64,000 bases of DNA from Acidimicrobiaceae bacterium (GTDB taxonomy: Bacteria > Actinomycetota > Acidimicrobiia > Acidimicrobiales > RAAP-2). Made by a program: the position numbers and the translations under genes. This document shows positions 1 to 8,247 of the stretch, one piece after another. The notes beneath the pieces are model-generated. The model saw only the letters and a list, made by a program, of their open reading frames with translations. It was not told where the DNA came from and did no database searches. The stretch's first letter is position 1, and each line of letters begins with the position of its first letter. The DNA is taken from positions 62,001 to 126,000 of the forward strand of contig PKXA01000111.1 in assembly GCA_003133325.1 (NCBI GenBank), read 5' to 3'.

Positions 1-58
1 GTCGCTCGGTCGGGACCAAGGGCTTGACCCGGTTCGACGGGCAGGTTGCTTGTGTTGA

Positions 59-480
59 TTATGCCGCCTGATGGGCGGCGTTGCGGTGGATTGATTCCCC
101 TCCTGCTGGGCTGCAGTAATTCAGCGAGCTGTGAAGCCGGCGGAGGTTGTACCGACCCTCGATGTAATCGAAGACTGCGTGACGCAGGCCGTCGCGAGTT
201 TGCCAGCCGCGAGTGTCGATGAGTTCGCGTTCGATGGTGGCGAAGAAACGTTCGGCCACTGCGTTCGGCCACTGCATTGGCCCTTGCGCCCGATGGAGAG
301 CACGGCGCCGTTCAGCCTGGCGAGTTCACCATACTCAGCGCTCGGAGGTTGACGTTCGATGCTGATCACTCCGATTCGGGCGACGTCGGAAACGTGCCGA
401 ACGGTTCCACCACCCGCCAAACCTTCCAGGGTCAGTGGGGCGACCGCGAGGAATACATGGCAGTCTCCCTACCACTTGTT
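59..480 (-). pseudogene. Broken IS3-family transposase (OrfB, rve integrase core) remnant
   Basis: Reading on the minus strand, the last 72 codons carry the C-terminal part of an IS3 OrfB integrase: NAVAERFFATIERELIDTRG followed by a YNLRRLHSSLNY segment near the end, both typical of the family. The preceding part (SAEYGELARLNGAVLSIGRK) lies in another frame, and the two join at the conserved GQC / WPNAVAE position near base 272, where a 2-nt frame correction is needed. Upstream, only a shortened, degenerate piece of the catalytic core can be followed to about base 480, and the DDE aspartates and the N-terminal half are missing. A perfect 13-bp tandem repeat (gttcggccactgc, 250-262 and 263-275) sits at the break. 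This is a dead insertion-sequence fragment; the upstream boundary is approximate. Confidence 0.8.
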
Positions 481-514
481 CGACGGAGTGTGTCCAAGTG
501 CTGCAAGCAGATCA

Positions 515-1000
515 TCAATCGAGCTCGGTCAGCACCTCGCCGATGATCTTCGTCGTCTGGTGAGCGGGGAGCGGGTCGCCGCCTTCCGCCTCTGCGACCT
601 CTGCGGCAAAGTCTTCGACTGAGTGAACACCGCCGACGAGGACGTGGCGCAACGCTTCACCGCTCGCTTCGGGATCGTCGAGCGCCTCCACCGCCGGCGC
701 CACTGCATGGTCGGGTGAGGTCGCTACTGTGTGCACAAGCGCCATGGCTTCCTGCCGGCCGGTTGCTGTCGAGACAACCGGTGCACGATCGGGGTTCTGC
801 TGAAGGTCCCACTCGGCGAGCGCCTCGTCGTATCCTCCTTCGCCCGGATGGAGCAGCCGGGTCGTGGGCGCCGCATTCGTCTGGGTTTCTTCGCCCTCAG
901 AACTGTCAGACGAGGTATCGGTATCGTCATCGGTTTGGTGGCGCCGTTCCTGCTGCAAGGGAACGACGAGGGTGCTATCGGAGTTACGAACGATGTCCAT
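515..1000 (-). CDS. Hypothetical acidic protein; weak resemblance to N-terminus of FAD-linked oxidases
   Basis: 161 aa from the ATG preceded by a good Shine-Dalgarno (AAGGAGA, 8 nt away), which I prefer over the upstream in-frame start. Residues about 23-38 are a Ser/Asp/Glu-rich low-complexity linker. Residues about 50-95 (LLHPGEGGYDEALAEWD, then APVVSTATGRQEAMALV) resemble the opening of berberine-bridge/FAD-linked oxidases, where a 'PGDxGYDEARxxWN' segment precedes the FAD domain, but the flavin-attachment histidine and the rest of the FAD domain are absent. The C-terminal 60 residues look helical and acidic. No signal peptide or membrane segment is visible. It could be a shrunken or repurposed domain. 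Function unknown. Confidence 0.6.
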   Translation of the reverse strand: MDIVRNSDSTLVVPLQQERRHQTDDDTDTSSDSSEGEETQTNAAPTTRLLHPGEGGYDEALAEWDLQQNPDRAPVVSTATGRQEAMALVHTVATSPDHAVAPAVEALDDPEASGEALRHVLVGGVHSVEDFAAEVAEAEGGDPLPAHQTTKIIGEVLTELD

Positions 1001-1547
1001 GGGCAGTTCTCCTTGGGTTGACGACGCCTGCACGACGACCAAGACCTATTCTTACCCACGGTAGCCCTACGATGTCCTTCCTAAAACGCAGCGTTCGGCT
1101 TCACTCAATCTCGTAGGATTGCCCGCTCGGTTTCGGCAGGATCCGCACAAGGCTTGGGGGGCATTCGACCTTGCATCAATGACACCATCCCGGCATCCTT
1201 CCGCCTATGGGCGAAAAACACTGGGATGCACTGTGGATCACCTGTGCATTGGGTGGTCTGGGGTAGTTCGGGTTTCTTGTGGCTCGGAATGTGCGAGTGC
1301 CGTCATTTGCAGCCGGCGGCGCTGGTCCATCGAGGTTTCCGACGGAGAGTACCGCGCGGCCACCTGCCACTCGTCGTGGGCCTCGGACACTGCCGCTGCG
1401 GCTCAAACGGCCCGAACCCAGTGAAATACGGCGCGAATTCAGACGGCGTGTGGGGTGATTGTTGAGTTGCCGAAGGATGTTCCAGCACGCGTCTGGCGCG
1501 CAACGGCACTTTCGCCGTGCACCGTCGTCTATGTGACGATGGTGATC
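1001..1547. other. Intergenic stretch with no supported gene
   Basis: About 540 bp between the acidic hypothetical protein and the alpha/beta hydrolase. The ORFs here (several 66-187 aa on both strands) overlap each other, have no recognisable domains and no ribosome-binding sites. A 7-bp inverted repeat (CCTACGA at 1066, TCGTAGG at 1111) is the only structure I see. The promoters for the flanking genes must lie here, but I cannot place them with confidence. Confidence 0.5.
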
Positions 1548-2408
1548 ATGGACGCTGAACGGGTCATCTTCGAAGGCTTCGAGGGATTGCAGTTGGTTGC
1601 GGACGTGCGCGGGGATCCCGACGCCTGGCCCGTGCTCTTCCTCCATGGGGGTGGTCAGACCAGGCATGCATGGGGTTCGACAGCCGAGAAGGTCGCCAGC
1701 CAGGGATGGCGGACGATCGCGCTCGACCTCCGTGGCCACGGTGACAGCGACTGGGCACCCAACGGCGACTACTCCTTCACGGCGTTCTGCGCGGATTGTG
1801 TCGCAGTGGTCGACCAGTTGGGACGGCCACCGGTTCTGGTAGGGGCCTCACTCGGGGGCATGGCGGCGATGCTTGCCGAGGGAACCAGCGATCGAACCGT
1901 CTCGTCTGGCCTGGTGCTGGTGGACATCACACCCAAGGCCAACCCCGCGGGGATCGAGCGCATCACGGTGTTCATGCGATCGGGTTTCGCCGGGTTCGAC
2001 ACGCTGGACGAAGCGGCAGAGGCGATCGCCGCATACACCCCCGAGCGAACCAGGCGAGCCAATCCTGCTGGCCTCAAGAAGGTGCTGCGCCAGCGAAACG
2101 ACCGTTGGTACTGGCACTGGGACCCGAGGGTCATCGACCAGGATCGCACCGAGGTGGTGCCTGACCGTCTTGCCGGACTTCTCGACGTTGCGCTGAGCAA
2201 TATCCACGTACCCACGATGCTCGTCCGAGGACTCCTCAGCGACGTCGTCACCGAGGAAGGTGTCGATGACTTGCTGGCACGGATCCCCGACGCCACGGTC
2301 GTCGGGGTCGACGGGGCGGCCCACATGATCGCCGGTGACCGCAATGACGCCTTCTCCGATGCCGTGATCGCCTTCTTGCGGGACCGTGTCCGACCGACGA
2401 TCGACTAG
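1548..2408 (+). CDS. Alpha/beta-fold hydrolase
   Basis: 286 aa, usual length for the family. The fold markers are in order: oxyanion-hole HGGG near residue 33, the strand/turn LDLRGHGDSDW near 60, nucleophile elbow GASLGG with Ser at about 101, the acid in the LLSDVV segment and the catalytic His in GAAHMI near the C-terminus. It therefore should be an active serine hydrolase acting on an ester, lactone or C-C bond. The ORF track starts 31 codons earlier at a GTG; I chose the ATG before DAERVIFEG because the upstream extension has no homology-like content. An ATG/GTG 6-9 nt earlier, just behind a TATGTG hexamer, is equally possible. It stands alone, convergent with the amidohydrolase gene. 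Substrate unknown. Confidence 0.85.
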   Translation: MDAERVIFEGFEGLQLVADVRGDPDAWPVLFLHGGGQTRHAWGSTAEKVASQGWRTIALDLRGHGDSDWAPNGDYSFTAFCADCVAVVDQLGRPPVLVGASLGGMAAMLAEGTSDRTVSSGLVLVDITPKANPAGIERITVFMRSGFAGFDTLDEAAEAIAAYTPERTRRANPAGLKKVLRQRNDRWYWHWDPRVIDQDRTEVVPDRLAGLLDVALSNIHVPTMLVRGLLSDVVTEEGVDDLLARIPDATVVGVDGAAHMIAGDRNDAFSDAVIAFLRDRVRPTID

Positions 2409-2426
2409 AGGAAGGCCGAGCTTCCT
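2409..2426. terminator. Possible bidirectional hairpin between convergent genes
   Basis: AGGAAG-GCCGAG-CTTCCT forms a 6-bp perfect stem directly after the hydrolase stop codon and between two convergent genes. There is no T-run, so an intrinsic terminator is only a suggestion. Confidence 0.3.
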
Positions 2427-2474
2427 GCCCACGGGATGAGGTTACCCCCCCCAAAAAGGCGTCGGCCTCCCGGT

Positions 2475-3683
2475 TCAGGCGGCGGTGTCGAATCCCATCA
2501 GACGGTTCAGGTTGCCGCCCATGATCTTGGCGACATCATCGGTTGGGAGCGAGTGCAACTCGTCCACGAAGCTGAGGGGGTCGGCCATGCCCTCGGGGTG
2601 CGGGTAGTCGGATCCGAACAGCACCCGGTCGGCACCCAGGAGCTCGATCAGTCCCACCGGGTCTTCCTCGTGGAACGGATGCACATAGATATTTCGCTTG
2701 AACACCTCGACCGGGTCCTCTTCGAAGGAGTGAGGGGCTGACGAGTAGGCGTGCTCCATGTCCCGAATCAATGGGCGTACCCAGTTGCTGCCGTTCTCCA
2801 CCGGTGCGAACCTCAGCTCCGGGAATCGGGTGCACAAACCGTGGCCGATGAGCGATGCCATGGTGTCCATGATCGGCCGACCCTGGTGGCCGACGATGGC
2901 CATGAACCCCGAGCCACCTTTGAACGGGGTCATCTCACCTCTGGTTACCCCTTCCCACTCGTTGATGTACCGCTGGTACCCACTGTCGGAAGCGTGCATG
3001 CCCACGGGGATGCCGGCTTCGACCACCAGCTTCCAGAACGGGTCGAACTCGGGCAACGCCATGGAGCGGGGTCCCATGAACCCGGGCACAGGGGCCGGGC
3101 GGATGAGGATGATTTTGGCTCCGTGCTCGAGCACCCACTCGAGCTCCTCGATGGCCTGCTCCACAATGCCGAGGTGAATCACCGGGGTGGGGAAGATCCG
3201 GTTCTCGTAGTTGAACGTCCAGTGCTCGTGCATCCACTGGTTGAGGGCATGGACCACCGCATGGGTGGCCGGCGGATCACCACGGAGGCGCTCCTCGAGG
3301 AGGCTTGCCAACGTGGGCCACATGAGCGCCCGGTCGATTCCCAGTTCGTCCATGAGTTTGAGGCGGGGCTCGGGGGCGCTGAAACCGGGCAGGGACCGCA
3401 TGGGCTTGCCCATGATTTCGCGCCGCGATTTTCCCTCGGGGTTGCCGGACTTGAAGTACTCCTCCTGGGCACCGGGGGCAGCCACCACCTCGAAGGTGGG
3501 ATTGGGGATGTAATTGCTGATCAGCCCGCCCACCGCGATCTTGGTGCGGCCGTTGATCTCCACATACTGGATGAGCCCGGCGTACTCCGGCGGCAGGAAT
3601 TTGGTGAACGCATCAGTGGTCTCGTACAGATGGTTATCGGCGTCGAAGACCGGAAAACCCAACGTTCGTGGAGACATGGCCAT
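2475..3683 (-). CDS. Amidohydrolase family 2 (ACMSD-like metal-dependent hydrolase)
   Basis: 402 aa. The N-terminal FDADNHLYE is the metal-binding HxH-type opening as it appears in the actinobacterial branch of the amidohydrolase_2 / 2-amino-3-carboxymuconate-semialdehyde decarboxylase family, and FGSDYPHPEG near residue 370 carries the conserved Asp. GMHASD around the middle supplies another metal His. Such enzymes hydrolyse or decarboxylate carboxylated rings or CoA-pathway intermediates; this actinobacterial subgroup often sits with acyl-CoA and P450 genes, as here. The start MAMSP is preceded by AGAAGGG; the Met two codons later is better spaced and may be the real one. A possible -10 (TATCAT, complement of 3776-3781) lies about 90 nt upstream. 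Divergent from the ferredoxin gene. Confidence 0.85.
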   Translation of the reverse strand: MAMSPRTLGFPVFDADNHLYETTDAFTKFLPPEYAGLIQYVEINGRTKIAVGGLISNYIPNPTFEVVAAPGAQEEYFKSGNPEGKSRREIMGKPMRSLPGFSAPEPRLKLMDELGIDRALMWPTLASLLEERLRGDPPATHAVVHALNQWMHEHWTFNYENRIFPTPVIHLGIVEQAIEELEWVLEHGAKIILIRPAPVPGFMGPRSMALPEFDPFWKLVVEAGIPVGMHASDSGYQRYINEWEGVTRGEMTPFKGGSGFMAIVGHQGRPIMDTMASLIGHGLCTRFPELRFAPVENGSNWVRPLIRDMEHAYSSAPHSFEEDPVEVFKRNIYVHPFHEEDPVGLIELLGADRVLFGSDYPHPEGMADPLSFVDELHSLPTDDVAKIMGGNLNRLMGFDTAA

Positions 3684-3863
3684 CGCCCTTCTCTCGTGGG
3701 ATGCATTCCCCGGTTCTCGACAAACCGGGATGGCGGCAATGCAGCGGTGGGGCTCTCATGCGGAACCTGTCGGCGATGATACCAGTGCAGAGCCGCTGGC
3801 GGAAATGGCATTTGCGGTGAGGAATGAGTCTGGGAGAAGGTGGCCTGAGTGGAACCCATTCTG

Positions 3864-3869
3864 TACACT
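3864..3869 (+). promoter_or_regulatory. -10 hexamer TACACT of a predicted leaderless promoter
   Basis: TACACT ends 7 nt before the ferredoxin ATG, so transcription should begin at or next to the A of ATG. There is no Shine-Dalgarno upstream of this ATG, which fits a leaderless message. No clear -35 is visible. Confidence 0.5.
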
Positions 3870-3876
3870 CGGAACG

Positions 3877-4068
3877 ATGCGCGTGATCGTGGATTGGGAG
3901 TTGTGCGAGTCGAACGCGCTGTGTATGGCCGCGGCCCCCGAGGTCTTCGAGGTCCGCGACGACGACCGCCTCTATGTGCTGGTCGAGGAACCCGGCGAGG
4001 AGCTCCGATCGAAGGTGGAACTGGCGGTGAGGTCATGTCCTATGACGGCGCTGAGCATCGCCGGGTAA
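3877..4068 (+). CDS. Small [3Fe-4S] ferredoxin
   Basis: 63 aa starting MRVIVDWELC. Cys10 and Cys16 form a CX5C pair (CESNALC) and a third Cys lies in SCPMTAL near residue 54, giving three ligands: the pattern of single-cluster [3Fe-4S] ferredoxins that deliver electrons to actinobacterial P450s or other oxygenases. The ORF track shows this only as the tail of a longer shadow ORF; I place the start at the ATG just after the TACACT hexamer. It opens the rightward gene run and ends about 60 nt before the acyl-CoA synthetase. No P450 is adjacent, so its partner may be one of the two P450s further right or an enzyme outside the window. Confidence 0.9.
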   Translation: MRVIVDWELCESNALCMAAAPEVFEVRDDDRLYVLVEEPGEELRSKVELAVRSCPMTALSIAG

Positions 4069-4126
4069 TCGAGCATCGCCGATGCGGGCGGTCCGGATTG
4101 CCGCCGGTTTCGACGGGAGTGGAGAG

Positions 4127-5644
4127 ATGACCATGTCACCGACGGTGGGCGCGGCACTACCCGAAGAGGGAATCCCCTACGGGACGCGGTTGCACCAGGT
4201 GGCCGAGCCCCGGCGTGACGAGGTGGCCATCGTGTTTGTTGCCGAAGACGGCGGTGAACGGAATGTCGACTGGGGTGAGCTCGATGATCGGTCGACCCAG
4301 CTGGCCCGGGTGCTCTCCGACCAGGGGTTGGCGGCGGGGGACTCCCTGGCCATCTCCTTGAAGAACTCCCCCGAACACCTCTTTACCTGTTTCGCCGGGT
4401 GGAAGGTGGGGGCCACGGTGGTGCCCATGCGCTGGGACCTGCCCGATTGGGAGCTGAACCGTTTGCTCGGGGTGCTGAAACCGGCCGTCGTGGTGGGGGC
4501 CGACGAGATCGAGTGGCTGGAGAGGAGCCGTTCGGAGTCGACCGAACCGCTCCCCGACGTGACGGCGCCGCACGGCTGGGGAGTGTGCAGCTCGGGGTCC
4601 ACCGGGGCACCGAAGATCATCGTGCAGAAGGACCCGGCGCTGTTCCTCCCCACCATGGTCGTGACCTCGACCGTCGTCGAGTCATTCGGTCAGTTGCCCA
4701 AACCGCAACTGGTGCTGCTGCCGGCCCCGCTCTACCACAGCAATGGATTCACCGCCGTCCGGAATCTGATGGCGGGTGACCCCATCGTGTTGCTGGAGCG
4801 GTTCAACGCCGCCCTCATCGTGGATCTCATCGAACGACACCGGATCACCGGCTTCATCGCCGCCACCCCCATGCTGCAGCGCCTTGCCCAGTTGCCCGAC
4901 ATCGCAGAGCGGGACCTCTCCAGCCTCACCTGGGTGCAACAAGGCGCCGCCTCCCTCCCGATCTGGTTGGGCCGGTTCTGGATCGACCTGGTCGGGCCCG
5001 AGCACTTCTACCTCTCCTACGGGTCCTCGGAGGGCGCCGGGCTGGTGGTCTGCCGGGGTGACCAGTGGCTCGACCACCCCGGCACCCTGGGCCGGGGGTT
5101 CACCGACACCGAGGTCCGCATCATCGGTGCCGACGGCCAGACCCTTCCGCCCGGCGAGATCGGCGGTATCTACCTCAAGCGACCCCAGGGCCCGGCGGCC
5201 ATGTACGTGGGCGACGATGTGGCGCCCATGGAGACCACGGCCGATGGCTTCGTGACGGTGGGGGACGTGGGGTGGCTCGACGAGGACGGGTATCTGTTTA
5301 TGGCCGACCGACGGGTCGACATGATCGTCACCGGCGGGGTCAACGTCTTTCCCGCCGAGGTGGAGGAGGCACTGAGCGAGCACCCCGGCATCATCGACGT
5401 GGTGGTGGTCGGCTTGGCCGACCCGGACTGGGGACGGCGGGTCCATGCCATCGTGCAGGCCCGTGATGCCACGGTGGGCGCCGACGATGTGATCGAGTTC
5501 GCCCGGGACCGGCTGGCCCCGTACAAGGTCCCGAAGACCGTCGAGTTCGTCGACATCATCCCGCGCAGTGAGGCCATGAAGCTCAACCGGGCCCAACTCA
5601 CCGCCGAGCGCGACGACGCGGTGCCCGCTGAAGACGGCCGGTGA
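4127..5644 (+). CDS. Acyl-CoA synthetase (AMP-forming, FadD-like)
   Basis: 505 aa member of the ANL superfamily that activates a carboxylic acid to its CoA thioester via an acyl-adenylate. Visible motifs: the ATP-binding loop CSSGSTGAPKI near residue 155, the GSSEG adenine-site motif near 300, GDVGWLDEDGYLF with the ribose-binding Asp, the hinge RRVDMIVTGGVNVFPAEVE, and a C-terminal Lys in EAMKLNR. It starts at ATG behind GGGAG/GGAGAG; the Met two codons later is an alternative. It follows the ferredoxin and precedes an enoyl-CoA hydratase on the same strand, so the product is probably passed into a beta-oxidation-like route. The substrate class cannot be read from the sequence. Confidence 0.9.
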   Translation: MTMSPTVGAALPEEGIPYGTRLHQVAEPRRDEVAIVFVAEDGGERNVDWGELDDRSTQLARVLSDQGLAAGDSLAISLKNSPEHLFTCFAGWKVGATVVPMRWDLPDWELNRLLGVLKPAVVVGADEIEWLERSRSESTEPLPDVTAPHGWGVCSSGSTGAPKIIVQKDPALFLPTMVVTSTVVESFGQLPKPQLVLLPAPLYHSNGFTAVRNLMAGDPIVLLERFNAALIVDLIERHRITGFIAATPMLQRLAQLPDIAERDLSSLTWVQQGAASLPIWLGRFWIDLVGPEHFYLSYGSSEGAGLVVCRGDQWLDHPGTLGRGFTDTEVRIIGADGQTLPPGEIGGIYLKRPQGPAAMYVGDDVAPMETTADGFVTVGDVGWLDEDGYLFMADRRVDMIVTGGVNVFPAEVEEALSEHPGIIDVVVVGLADPDWGRRVHAIVQARDATVGADDVIEFARDRLAPYKVPKTVEFVDIIPRSEAMKLNRAQLTAERDDAVPAEDGR

Positions 5645-5685
5645 CCGCGTGCCGGCTCGACTAGGTGGCCCCAGCGGGACTGGGC

Positions 5686-5691
5686 TATACC
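5686..5691 (+). promoter_or_regulatory. Possible -10 hexamer TATACC upstream of enoyl-CoA hydratase
   Basis: TATACC lies about 50 nt before an ATG that has its own Shine-Dalgarno (AAGGGGAG). It would give a short leader. Only the -10 is recognisable. Confidence 0.3.
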
Positions 5692-5740
5692 GTGCCGAGT
5701 TGGCGGCGCGGCCGATACGACGAGAAGGGGAGTTTCGAAG

Positions 5741-6658
5741 ATGACCGAATACAAGTACGTCACCTACGAGGAGTTGGAGGGCGGCGAGATCGTTCGGATT
5801 CTCCTCAACCGTCCCGAGACCCGGAACGCCCAGAACCGCGGGCTGCTGGTCGACCTCGATGACGCCATGGGCCGCGCCGAGGAGGACGACAAGGTTCGGG
5901 TGGTCATTCTCGGCGGGGTCGGGCCGCTCTTCTCCTCCGGGCACGACATGGGCTCCAAGGAAGCCATCGCCGAGCGCCGTCCCGGACCGGACCAACACCG
6001 CACCGCCACCATCAATGGGGCCACCCGCGAGGGAACAGAGGCGCGCATGCTCCAAGAGTGGCACTACTACTTCCAGAACACGATGAGATGGCGGAACCTG
6101 CGGAAGATCACCGTGGCGCAAGTGCAGGGAACCGTGTACTCGGCCGGGCTCATGCTCATGTGGGCCTGTGATCTGATCGTGGCCGCCGACGACGTGTACT
6201 TCGCCGACGTGGTGGGCACCCGGCTCGGGATGTGTGGGATGGAGTACTTCGGGCACCCGTGGGAGTTCGGGCCGCGTCGGACCAAGGAACTGATGCTGAC
6301 CGGCGATGCCATCGATGTCGAAGAAGCGCACCGGCTGGGGATGGTGAGCAAAATCTTCCCCGTCGCCGAGTTGACGGAGCAGACCCTCGCCTACGCCCGC
6401 CGCATTGCCAACGTCCCCACCATGACGGCACTGATGATCAAGGAGTCGGTGAACCAGACGGTGGACAACATGGGCTTCTACAATTCGCTGCAGGCCTGCT
6501 TCAACCTCCATCAGCTCAATCATTCCCACTGGGCCGAGATCCACGACAGCAAGTACCCGGTGGCCGAGCCTGCCGATGGTGTTCCCAATTGGAAGAACGC
6601 CCCCCCGGTCCGGTTGGCAGTGAAGGATGCGGTGGAGGGACCCGTTCCGGCCCGGTGA
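5741..6658 (+). CDS. Enoyl-CoA hydratase/isomerase family protein
   Basis: 305 aa crotonase-fold protein, longer than the usual 260 because of an insertion after the first oxyanion-hole strand (LFSSGHDMG near residue 68 followed by about 40 extra residues). The second oxyanion segment is QGTVYSAGLMLMWACDLIVA near residue 130. Crotonase enzymes hydrate, isomerise or cleave acyl-CoA. It shares the FSSGHDMG/FCAGH insertion layout with the hydratase gene at 14.7 kb, so the two may be paralogs. The start is well supported by AAGGGGAG, 11 nt upstream. Its stop overlaps the GTG start of the following acyl-CoA synthetase, implying translational coupling and a common substrate path. Confidence 0.88.
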   Translation: MTEYKYVTYEELEGGEIVRILLNRPETRNAQNRGLLVDLDDAMGRAEEDDKVRVVILGGVGPLFSSGHDMGSKEAIAERRPGPDQHRTATINGATREGTEARMLQEWHYYFQNTMRWRNLRKITVAQVQGTVYSAGLMLMWACDLIVAADDVYFADVVGTRLGMCGMEYFGHPWEFGPRRTKELMLTGDAIDVEEAHRLGMVSKIFPVAELTEQTLAYARRIANVPTMTALMIKESVNQTVDNMGFYNSLQACFNLHQLNHSHWAEIHDSKYPVAEPADGVPNWKNAPPVRLAVKDAVEGPVPAR

Positions 6659-8205
6659 GACTTCGACCGACCTACCGCCAGGCTGACGCCACGCGGTATC
6701 GGCGTCCCGGTGGCGCCTGGGACGTCCCGACACTCGACGAGTTGCTGGCCTCGCCTCGTCCGGCCGACGGTTCGGCCATCGTCGACGGGGACAACCGACT
6801 CGATGCCGCCACCGTCGAGCGACTGGTGGCGGCGGTGTCCGGCGGGCTCCGGGCACTGGGTGTCCACCGGGGTGACGTGGTCTGCTGGCAACTTCCCAAC
6901 TGGTGGGAGGCCATCGTTCTCTTCCGGGCCTGTTGGAGATGCGGTGCGGTGGCCGCCCCGATCCACCACCAGGTGGGGCCGGCCGAAGTCGGCGAGATGC
7001 TCGACTCCTTGGATCCGGTGGCTTCGTTGGCATCGACCGGGATGCCCCTGGCCGAACGAAAAGGGACCATCGGAGTACGTAACGGAGATCCCCGTTTCGA
7101 TGACCTGATGGCTGGCCGCCCGCTGCAGTCACCTCTCGGGCGAGGAGCGGACGTGGCGGTGGTGCTGTTCACCACCGGATCCACCGGGCATCCCAAAGCG
7201 GTGCTGCACTCCAATCGGGGCCTGGCCTACAAGGCCCTGTCCATGACGACAGCCCACGGTTTGTCGAGCACCGACACCGCGCTGATGCCGTCGCCGCTGG
7301 CTCACGTGTCCGGATTGTTGAACGCCGTGCTCGTGCCCGGGACGGCGGCCATGCCGGTGGTGTTGATGGAGAAATGGGATCCCGAGCTGGGAGTCCGTCT
7401 GGTTGGCGAGCACGCCGTCTCATTCATGATCGGCCCGCCCACGCTCTTTTTGGGAATGATGGACGTGGCCGGATCTCGGACCCACCTGAAGAGCCTGCGG
7501 GTGGTCTCGTGCGGCGGCATGGGGGTGACCCCCGAGTTCATCGACGCGGCCCGCCAAGAGTTCGGCGCCACCGTGAAGCGCACTTACGGATCGACCGAAG
7601 CCCCGACCATCACCACGTGCACCGCCGGTGACGGAGCCGACAAGGCACGGGATACCGACGGGCACTCGGTCGGTGACGCGGTCATTCGGGTGGTGGACCC
7701 GGTCAGCAACCGCAGTGTCCCGGCCGGGGAGCGAGGGGAGGTTCTCTTGCGGGGCCCCGAGCTCTTCGTCGGCTACGCCGACGAGAGCCAGACCAGAGAA
7801 GCTGTCCGCCGGGGATGGTTTGCCACCGGCGACCTGGGCACGCTCGACGGCGAGGGTTGGTTGACCATCGTGGGACGGGTGAAGGACCTGATCATCAGGG
7901 CGGGCGAGAACATCGCATCGGCAGAGGTGGAACGGCTGCTCGAGCTGCACCCCGGTGTCCGCCAGGCGGTGGTGGTCGGGTGCCCGGACAAACGGGTGGG
8001 GGAGCGGGTGGCGGCGTTCATCGTGGGGGACCGCCATCTCGACGTGGAAGAGTGTCGACGCTGGTTCGCGGCCCAGGGAGTGGCCCGGTTCAAGACGCCG
8101 GAGTTGGTGGTGCACCTCGAGGAGATCCCGCTGTTGGGGATCGGGAAGCCCGACCGTCCGGCGTTGCGGGCCCGGGTGGCCGCACTGTCCGCGGTCGGCC
8201 GGTGA
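6655..8205 (+). CDS. Acyl-CoA synthetase (AMP-forming)
   Basis: 516 aa. I start it at the GTG that overlaps the upstream TGA (GTGA) rather than at the far upstream track start, which lies in the antisense-like overlap with the hydratase. ANL motifs: VLFTTGSTGHPKAVLH near residue 165, YGSTEAP near 310, GWFATGDLGTLDGEGWL near 387, the hinge GRVKDLIIRAGENIASAEVE and the C-terminal catalytic Lys in LGIGKPDR. It is a second, distinct synthetase in the same run, which suggests either a different acid or re-activation of a chain-shortened product. Active-site elements are all present. Confidence 0.9.
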   Translation: MRLRPTYRQADATRYRRPGGAWDVPTLDELLASPRPADGSAIVDGDNRLDAATVERLVAAVSGGLRALGVHRGDVVCWQLPNWWEAIVLFRACWRCGAVAAPIHHQVGPAEVGEMLDSLDPVASLASTGMPLAERKGTIGVRNGDPRFDDLMAGRPLQSPLGRGADVAVVLFTTGSTGHPKAVLHSNRGLAYKALSMTTAHGLSSTDTALMPSPLAHVSGLLNAVLVPGTAAMPVVLMEKWDPELGVRLVGEHAVSFMIGPPTLFLGMMDVAGSRTHLKSLRVVSCGGMGVTPEFIDAARQEFGATVKRTYGSTEAPTITTCTAGDGADKARDTDGHSVGDAVIRVVDPVSNRSVPAGERGEVLLRGPELFVGYADESQTREAVRRGWFATGDLGTLDGEGWLTIVGRVKDLIIRAGENIASAEVERLLELHPGVRQAVVVGCPDKRVGERVAAFIVGDRHLDVEECRRWFAAQGVARFKTPELVVHLEEIPLLGIGKPDRPALRARVAALSAVGR

Positions 8206-8247
8206 CGGTGATGAAATGACAATCCATCGATCTGAAAGGAAGTGGTG

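Noticed and set aside
1043-1547. Possible second mobile-element remnant between the acidic protein and the hydrolase
   Set aside because: I found no transposase frame or paired terminal repeats; only a 7-bp inverted repeat is present.
2751-3779. 342-aa plus-strand ORF
   Set aside because: Antisense to the amidohydrolase; no ribosome-binding site and no motif.
4682-7132. 816-aa minus-strand ORF, the longest in the track
   Set aside because: It is antisense to two well-supported plus-strand genes (acyl-CoA synthetase and enoyl-CoA hydratase), is full of His/Arg/Pro/Gly typical of shadow frames in high-GC DNA, and has no motif.
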